Shown here piece after piece: positions 6,001 through 9,962 of a DNA stretch of 9,962 nt (positions are counted from its first letter, which is position 1; every line of letters starts with the position of its first letter). The stretch lies in NCBI GenBank assembly GCA_020355945.1, contig CP070627.1:6322610-6332571 (forward strand), written 5' to 3'. This stretch comes from Candidatus Aminicenantota bacterium (lineage in GTDB: Bacteria > Acidobacteriota > Aminicenantia > UBA2199). Position numbers and translations under genes: made by a program. The notes beneath the pieces are model-generated. The model was not told where the DNA came from and did no database searches. It worked only from the letters and a program-made list of their open reading frames with translations.

Positions 6001-8064
6001 ATGTTCCAGGGAAAATACCCCGGAAATACAGGCGGCTGTATATTCGCCAAAACTGTAGCCGATCATGGCGTGGGGTTTGATTCCCCACTTTATTAACATT
6101 TGGGCCAGTGCATATTCGAAGATAAAAACCACCAATTGAGATATGTCGATGCGGTTGATATAGGACCTATTAAAGCTGTTGGAGACAGGAGAACTTTGCT
6201 TACTCCCCGAAATACCCGGATAAAGAATCTCTTTGAGGTTGTAATCCACCAGGCCTTTTAAAATCTCAAAACAGCGGTCCATTGGTTCACGAAAATAGGG
6301 CTGTTTTTGATAGAGTTCCAATCCCATGTTGACATAGTGGGACCCCAGACCGGGAAACATAAATACCACGGGCCTGTCTTCCTCTTTGCTGAAATGATCG
6401 CGGGTTTTGCCGACATCGGGGGATGATAACGCTGCCGCGGCCTCTTCTATTTGCGAACATACCACCATTCGCTTATGGCTGAAGGTTCTCCTGCCTTTTT
6501 GCAGTGTATAGGCGACATCCGCCAGGGTTGGACCAGGATTAGTAGGATTCTCACGATTACCGCGATTTAAAAGATTTTTTTCTAAATATTCCGCCAGATT
6601 TTCAGTCATTTTATCCAGGGCGGATTGGGTTCTGGCAGAAAGAATAATCAATTGATATTCATTATCTTTTCTATTTTTACCAGTGACCGATGATGAATGA
6701 CCAATGACCGATTGAGGTGCTTCTTCCAGTACTATGTGAACATTGGTGCCGCCGATGCCAAAGGAGCTGACCCCGGCTCGCAGCGGGTTTTGTGAGGAAT
6801 TCCATGGAGTTAATTTCGTATTGATATAAAAGGGGCTGTTTTCAAGGGCCAGCCTGGGGTTAGGGGTTTCAAAATTCAAACTGGGGGGAATTAACCGGTG
6901 TTTAAGGGTCAGGACTGTTTTTATGAGGCTGGCAATCCCTGCGGCACAGTCCAGGTGACCCACATTGGTTTTTACGGACCCCAGTGCACAGAACTGTTTT
7001 TGTTGAGAAGGTTCCCGGTTTTTTTGTTTAAAGGCTTGCTTTAATGCTTCGATTTCAATGGAGTCCCCCAGGTTGGTACCGGTGCCGTGGGTTTCGATGT
7101 AACCGATGTGTTGGGGTTCGACTTCTGCCATTTGCAGGGCGGCGCAAATCACATCTGCCTGTCCTTCGACACTGGGGGCTGTATAGCCCACCCGCCTGGT
7201 GCCGTCATTATTTAGAGCAGAACCGAGAATCACCGCATCGATATGATCGCCGTCGGAAATTGCTTCTGGCAGTCGTTTCAGTACCACAATGCCGATGCCG
7301 TTTCCAGCGACAAATCCCTGTGCTTTTTCATCAAAGGCCCGGCAGTGGCCATCCGGGGAGTGGATCATCCCTTCATTGTAAATATAACCTGTTTTCCAGG
7401 GGACCGAAACCGTCACACCGCCAGCCAGGGACATTTCACATTCGCCCATCAATAGGGCCTGGACTGCCAGGTGAACAGCCGCCAGGGAGGTGGAACAAGC
7501 GGTATGGAGTGCCACCACCGGACCTTTTAAATTGAGCTTGTATGATACACGCGTACTTAAGTAATCCTTGTTATTCAATAAACCGTTCTCAAGGGTTGAT
7601 GACGCTGCGTTTTGACCGAATAAAAAAGCATGTACCATCCAGAGGTAATTGGTGTTGGCGCCGGCATAGAGACCGATTAAACCGTCATAAGACCAGGAAT
7701 CATACCCGGCATTTTCCAGGGCTTCCCAGGCGCATTCATGGAACAACCGCGTCTGGGGGTCCATGATGGCCGCTTCATTGGGCGTGAAATTAAAAAATGA
7801 CGCATCAAAGGTCTCGATATCTTCCAGGATACCCCTGGCTCTGACGTAGATATAATTGGGATTATTTATTTCTTCGCCCGGTATTCCTGCTGTTTCCAGG
7901 TCTTCATCGGTAAAAAAAGTGACTGATTCGACGCTGTTTTTTAAATTATCCCAGAATTGATCGATATTTTTCGCGCCCGGCAGCCTGGCGGACATACCGA
8001 TTATGGCAATTTCCATCCCGGTTCTGGTAGATTCTTCTTCCTGGGTATGACTGTTATCCTGCAT
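3013..8064 (-). CDS. Terminal PKS module KS-AT-ACP-sulfotransferase-thioesterase
   Basis: 1683 residues; cytosolic assembly-line enzyme. KS about 17-446: TACSTS (C190), ETHGTGT (H326), NVGH (H370), all three catalytic residues present. AT about 564-880: PGLGSH, GYSFGE (S671) and THGIHS (H769) in place of the usual HAFHS. ACP about 962-1036: GADSLKG (phosphopantetheine site S1000). Sulfotransferase about 1095-1385: PPRTGSTLL (1103-1111) for the 5'-phosphosulfate, DKSPGY (1202-1207), and LLRHPYGMIRSY (1229-1240) for the 3'-phosphate of PAPS. Thioesterase about 1399-1683: GWSFGG (S1483), LID (D1510), GNHF (H1657). Between AT and ACP there are only about 80 residues, so there is no KR, DH or ER. 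The ATG abuts the TAA of the NRPS gene and has GAGGAG upstream, so the two are co-transcribed. By analogy with CurM, ST-TE may sulfate and release the chain, possibly as a terminal alkene; the missing KR makes that uncertain. Confidence 0.95.
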   Translation of the reverse strand: MQDNSHTQEEESTRTGMEIAIIGMSARLPGAKNIDQFWDNLKNSVESVTFFTDEDLETAGIPGEEINNPNYIYVRARGILEDIETFDASFFNFTPNEAAIMDPQTRLFHECAWEALENAGYDSWSYDGLIGLYAGANTNYLWMVHAFLFGQNAASSTLENGLLNNKDYLSTRVSYKLNLKGPVVALHTACSTSLAAVHLAVQALLMGECEMSLAGGVTVSVPWKTGYIYNEGMIHSPDGHCRAFDEKAQGFVAGNGIGIVVLKRLPEAISDGDHIDAVILGSALNNDGTRRVGYTAPSVEGQADVICAALQMAEVEPQHIGYIETHGTGTNLGDSIEIEALKQAFKQKNREPSQQKQFCALGSVKTNVGHLDCAAGIASLIKTVLTLKHRLIPPSLNFETPNPRLALENSPFYINTKLTPWNSSQNPLRAGVSSFGIGGTNVHIVLEEAPQSVIGHSSSVTGKNRKDNEYQLIILSARTQSALDKMTENLAEYLEKNLLNRGNRENPTNPGPTLADVAYTLQKGRRTFSHKRMVVCSQIEEAAAALSSPDVGKTRDHFSKEEDRPVVFMFPGLGSHYVNMGLELYQKQPYFREPMDRCFEILKGLVDYNLKEILYPGISGSKQSSPVSNSFNRSYINRIDISQLVVFIFEYALAQMLIKWGIKPHAMIGYSFGEYTAACISGVFSLEHALKLLVSRGKLISRIPSGAMLSVPLPEEKLKPLLGHGLSIAIDNGEACIISGSNESIDAFEKQMKQNRYMCIRLRATHGIHSAMMDSIEQEFEEAFGRITRHEPQIPYISNVTGKWITVENAASPRYWVSHLRETVRFARGLEELVKIENAALVEVGPGVVLSTLAVQHIDKKANQLVINLLRAEGQKVSDVEYLLNKIGRLWLYGKKIDWSGFYPGEKRKRVPLPTYPFEGRRYPVDVSHLGDLLKGKMPEVAPLVLPRDEAPEAVSAQSEEGYVAPRNKAEQMMANLWEEILGFKPIGIHEDFFEMGADSLKGMAFVNKLQELLGEIIHITVIFDAPTVAQLADYFKKNYPQGYARMMETETAAAREPGQYEEAVEEVTREKVEHIRGLLPALPPRGKSEEPKNPPVVFVLSPPRTGSTLLRVILGGHPGLFAPPELNLLPHDTLRDRKTTMSGRAESHLQGTLQAITRIKKCSVQQAEEMMQDFENQGMTVKQFYGRLQEWLGQQNQVLVDKSPGYSLYRDVLKRAESYFQAPLYIFLLRHPYGMIRSYIEARMDLLMGQQLMDKLGLSRQAIAEITWNICVLNIMEFLKQIPGNRQLCIKFEDLVANPETTARQICRFLNLGFHPDMLQPYKEKKQRMTDPVYQGGIMLGDMKFHHHKKIDRSVADTWKNDFTVDFWGEPTREIAKEFGYQSIRELQKESMVVKEKNVLLLKKEDESDKNLFLIHDRSGDVEAYIEFCRHLDIDFNCWGIRAQQLTDYTPQNRTIEEIAQEYTRMIKKIQLQGPYYIAGWSFGGTVAFEMVLQLEQMGEKIAFCVLIDTPEPNSNPGKDIPMFTLENEISFIKQHFTGIDIEKKLAQVSNINEIWPLIIHHLESNQSYVKKIEPLIMEYKAHFAPTNDRIDINQLIKNFNSGRTFFNARETYIPSQKINTRLHYFWANQSKGKIKEHWNKYCTQAAEFYKVTGNHFSIFKKPNVVEFSRIFSEALRIAESQ
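3016..3870 (-). other. Thioesterase domain of the PKS
   Basis: Alpha/beta-hydrolase type I releasing domain with nucleophile S1483 (GWSFGG), acid D1510 and H1657 (TGNHF). The first strand-loop reads FLIHDRSGDVEAY, where many NRPS/PKS thioesterases have HPxGG-like sequence near the oxyanion hole. The full triad suggests an active enzyme that releases the finished chain from the ACP. Confidence 0.88.
3910..4782 (-). other. PAPS-dependent sulfotransferase domain within the PKS
   Basis: About 290 residues between ACP and TE. The phosphosulfate loop (LSPPRTGSTLL, followed by GGHPG), DKSPGY, the 3'-phosphate segment (RHPYGMIRSY) and CIKFEDLVANPE are all in the order expected for Sulfotransfer-family enzymes. 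Placement directly before a thioesterase matches curacin CurM, where the domain sulfates a beta-hydroxyl. The substrate here cannot be read from sequence. Confidence 0.88.
6535..6570. repeat. 9-bp tandem repeat inside the KS-AT linker, encoding an xN(R/P) tripeptide repeat
   Basis: Four 9-bp units, AGGATTAGT, AGGATTCTC, ACGATTACC and GCGATTTAA, share the core GATT. On the coding strand they read LNR-GNR-ENP-TNP (residues about 499-510), so one unit equals three codons. The array sits just before the PTLADVAYTLQKGRR segment of the KS-AT linker. Confidence 0.7.
6684..6711. repeat. 7-bp tandem repeat inside the KS-AT linker (TGACCRA-type)
   Basis: Four contiguous 7-bp units: TGACCGA, TGATGAA, TGACCAA, TGACCGA. 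They encode roughly IGHSSSVT (residues about 453-461), right after the conserved end of the KS (HIVLEEAPQ). Because 7 is not a multiple of 3, only certain copy numbers keep the PKS frame open. Confidence 0.7.
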
Positions 8065-9962
8065 TTAGACAGCTCCTCTTCTTCTTTGCATGCTTTTTTT
8101 AGCCCTGGTTTTTCCGCTCTTTATGGCTTCGGCGCGGTCTGTCCTGCTGGTATCTGACTTTTCAGCTTCTTTGTTTTCCGGGTGCAGATGTGGAGCCAGG
8201 GCATGGATGGTGGGATTACTAAACAACGTGACAACAGGTATCTCCTGTTTTAGCTTTTCTTTTAATTTATTGCCCACCATGATAATATCCAACGAACTAC
8301 CGCCGAGATCAAAAAAATTATCTTTTGTTCCCACCTGGTCGATACCAAGGACTTCTTTCCAGGCTTCGGCGGCGATTAATTCCATATTGGTTTTAGGGGC
8401 CACGTAGGTGGCACTCTCTGCGGAATAGGTTCGTTTCGGTTCGGGCAGCGCTTTTTTATCTACTTTCCCGTTGGCGGTTAAGGGGATTTTATCCATTTGT
8501 ACAAAATAACCGGGGATCATATAAGGTGGTATCTGCCCGGTTAGATAAGTTCTTAACCGGGTGACCAATCCCTCATCCTGTTCTCCTGTCTTTGTCGGGA
8601 CAAAATAGGCACAAAGGTATGTATCACTGATTTCGCTTTCAACCGATTTGTTTTGTTGGAAGCCAATCCGCTTTAGAAAACTCTCATATCCTTTTTTGGT
8701 GACCCTGCAGTCCAGATCTTCTTTTATATTCTCCAATGCCAGGTGGCCCAGCCGTTTTTCCCAACTGGTGGCTGCCCCGTAGTAGTGAAAGCCTTTGGTT
8801 TCCAGGTGGCCATAGTCACCTAACTGTTTAATGGGACAATTGGTAGAATAAATGGCATAGTTCTTGCGATTTTTCCAGTAAGAGTCTTTATTGTTGAGGT
8901 ATGCAATCATGTCATGGTTGGTGATATTAAAATACCGGTAAAAATCTACGAATTTAACCTGGTCATGGACTGTTCCCCGGGTAACTACATCGATATTGAT
9001 ATAATCGAAAATGGTTTTATCAATTTTTGGGGCATTTTTTTGTATGTTAAAAATTTCCTTTTCCAGCTCTTGTTCTTCTACAACGCCCCGCTGCATGGGT
9101 ATAAGCACTTTATTTTCAATGATCTGTCCCCGTGATAATGTGGCACTCACCACCACGGGAATGTCGTGTTTATAGGCGTACTCAGCAGCAAGGGCAGAAG
9201 AGGTGTGAAAACAGCCCCGGCACACGGTGGCTGCGATTTTGATACTTTCAGCCATGATTTTATCCGAGTTTTTGTGAGTTAACACCACATGATCCACCCC
9301 GACGGAGTCAGTTATTCTCTTTAGATTTTTTAAATCCGCCTTTGAAAAATATCCGTTATCATACGCAGCAGCCAGTACATTAAATCCCATATCCACCAGT
9401 TGGTATAAGGCATAAGCAGCTCCTCTGCCGCCCGCATAGAGAATTAAGCAGTGGTATGGGCTTTTTTTGTTTTTATTGGCCTCCTGTATAGTTTGTTTCA
9501 ATTGTCCGGGGCTTTTAAAATAATTGTCGATATACTGTCTGTTTTTATTATAACTTTCGCAGACATTACAGGTACCTTCAGTATTAATTTTGACATAGGG
9601 GTATTGATCGGTTATCCCGCAGGTTTTGCAGGTTTCGACTTTTTCTTTTGATTCCCGGTTGTTTTTAACCACCACAATGCATTCGTTTACAGACCCGTGA
9701 GCACACAGTTTGTTTTCGATTTCTCCCAACTCGATGCGGTATCCCCTTATCTTCACCTGGTGATCCAGCCTGCCTAAGAATTCGATATTGCCATCCGGGA
9801 GCCACCGGGCCAGGTCACCGGTTTTATAAATGGTGAGTGGTGAGTGGTGAGTGGTGGAGTGGTATAAGTAGTAAGTAGCTAGCGGCATGGTGGTATGATT
9901 GCCTGATTGCGGGTGATCATAGTCCAGGCCTCTTAATAAAAAGTTTTTGCGGGGGGTCCAGG
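8065..9962 (-). CDS. NRPS C-terminal part: A domain interrupted by a PP-loop domain, then PCP (5' end beyond right edge)
   Basis: The frame is open to the right edge (631 residues visible); the ATG at 9888 is internal. Numbering below starts at that Met. A7 is YKTGDL (21-26) and A8 is [20 protein letters not shown] (39-58). The strand [14 protein letters not shown] (67-80) should lead straight into the strand DTYLCAYFV (422-430), but about 330 residues intervene. A9 is PPYMIP (454-459) and A10 is NGKVD with K475. The PCP (about 496-568) has LGGSSLD, with S532 as phosphopantetheine site. The insert carries CKTC/CNVC and a degenerate PP-loop. The C-terminal tail (about 571-607) is rich in Lys, Arg and Glu and ends in QRRRGAV. 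No C or TE domain is visible. The substrate code lies outside the window. The stop abuts the PKS start, so the PCP should hand its aminoacyl group to that KS. Confidence 0.93.
   Translation of the reverse strand, partial: WTPRKNFLLRGLDYDHPQSGNHTTMPLATYYLYHSTTHHSPLTIYKTGDLARWLPDGNIEFLGRLDHQVKIRGYRIELGEIENKLCAHGSVNECIVVVKNNRESKEKVETCKTCGITDQYPYVKINTEGTCNVCESYNKNRQYIDNYFKSPGQLKQTIQEANKNKKSPYHCLILYAGGRGAAYALYQLVDMGFNVLAAAYDNGYFSKADLKNLKRITDSVGVDHVVLTHKNSDKIMAESIKIAATVCRGCFHTSSALAAEYAYKHDIPVVVSATLSRGQIIENKVLIPMQRGVVEEQELEKEIFNIQKNAPKIDKTIFDYINIDVVTRGTVHDQVKFVDFYRYFNITNHDMIAYLNNKDSYWKNRKNYAIYSTNCPIKQLGDYGHLETKGFHYYGAATSWEKRLGHLALENIKEDLDCRVTKKGYESFLKRIGFQQNKSVESEISDTYLCAYFVPTKTGEQDEGLVTRLRTYLTGQIPPYMIPGYFVQMDKIPLTANGKVDKKALPEPKRTYSAESATYVAPKTNMELIAAEAWKEVLGIDQVGTKDNFFDLGGSSLDIIMVGNKLKEKLKQEIPVVTLFSNPTIHALAPHLHPENKEAEKSDTSRTDRAEAIKSGKTRAKKSMQRRRGAV
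8073..8078 (-). promoter_or_regulatory. Ribosome binding site GAGGAG of the PKS, inside the NRPS end
   Basis: GAGGAG lies eight bases before ATG 8064 and overlaps the last codons of the NRPS gene (RRGAV, then TAA). The TAA-ATG junction with no gap implies translational coupling and near-equal amounts of the two proteins. Confidence 0.75.
8650..9639 (-). other. PP-loop ATP-pyrophosphatase-like domain inserted between A8 and A9
   Basis: Residues about 84-413 (internal numbering from Met 9888). In order: a zinc-ribbon-like pair CKTC (87-90) and CNVC (107-110), a helical linker, the strand [16 protein letters not shown] (146-161), DNGYFS (177-182), GVDHVVL (197-203), TVCRGC (221-226), [10 protein letters not shown] (251-260) and WEKRLGH (376-382). 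The order fits N-type ATP pyrophosphatases related to N-acetyl-sugar amidotransferases, which activate a carbonyl with ATP for amide formation. Here SGGKDS/T is replaced by AGGRGAA, so classic ATP hydrolysis is doubtful. It may act on, or bind, the PCP-tethered amino acid, or be structural. Confidence 0.8.
9831..9880. repeat. 7-bp tandem repeat inside the NRPS gene, in the A6-A7 loop
   Basis: TGGTGAG occurs three times exactly (9831-9851), then degenerates through TGGTGGAG, TGGTATAAG, TAGTAAG and TAGCTAG. On the coding strand it reads low-complexity [12 protein letters not shown] immediately before the A7 motif YKTGDL. The frame stays open across the array although the unit is 7 bp. Confidence 0.8.

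Noticed and set aside
7044..7535. Plus-strand open frame of 163 codons
   Set aside because: It lies entirely antisense to the conserved KS domain, has an odd Arg/Pro/Cys-rich composition and no ribosome binding site; it is a shadow of the PKS.
9886..9888. ATG at 9888 as the start of the NRPS gene
   Set aside because: The frame stays open to the right edge and the A domain begins far upstream of A7, so this Met is internal.

Overview
This window looks like a chromosomal segment from an uncultivated, natural-product-rich bacterium. Every gene lies on the minus strand, so transcription reads from the right edge to the left. The clues are a hybrid NRPS/PKS line, short degenerate tandem repeats both between genes and inside interdomain linkers, and an AbiE-type toxin-antitoxin pair. 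The style recalls NRPS-rich candidate phyla such as Aminicenantes, but that placement is an impression and not a test. Base composition is moderate throughout and no RNA gene, IS element or CRISPR array is visible.

Right half (8065 to the right edge): the 3' part of an NRPS gene. It holds the end of an adenylation (A) domain, from just before core motif A7, then a peptidyl carrier protein (PCP) and a charged tail. Between core motifs A8 and A9 sits a domain of about 330 residues that resembles zinc-ribbon, PP-loop ATP-pyrophosphatases of the N-acetyl-sugar amidotransferase type. Its nucleotide-binding loop is degenerate (AGGRGAA where SGGKDS/T is expected). Directly after it, with the stop codon touching the next ATG, comes a 1683-residue PKS (3013-8064) with the order KS-AT-ACP-sulfotransferase-thioesterase. 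A terminal sulfotransferase plus thioesterase is the arrangement known from curacin CurM, where a beta-sulfated chain is hydrolysed and decarboxylated to a terminal alkene. Unlike CurM, this module has no ketoreductase. The likely flow is: an amino acid is loaded on the PCP by the interrupted A domain, the KS adds one extender unit, and ST-TE modifies and releases the product.

Middle (1506-3012): a spacer with a strong predicted promoter (TTGACA, 18 bp, TATTAT) and 8-bp tandem repeats, then a secreted two-domain protein with a LamG-like fold and a DUF1961 (YesU-like) domain. It has its own promoter and ribosome binding site and is probably unrelated to the biosynthetic line.

Left (1 to about 1250): an AbiE-type (type IV) toxin-antitoxin operon behind an extended -10 promoter. 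The AbiEi antitoxin is intact. The overlapping AbiEii nucleotidyltransferase has a well-placed ATG and Shine-Dalgarno but an in-frame TAA at codon 8, and it runs off the left edge.

The points most worth following are the PP-loop domain inside an A domain, the KR-less ST-TE module, the tandem repeats written into the coding sequence of three linkers, and the nonsense codon in the toxin.
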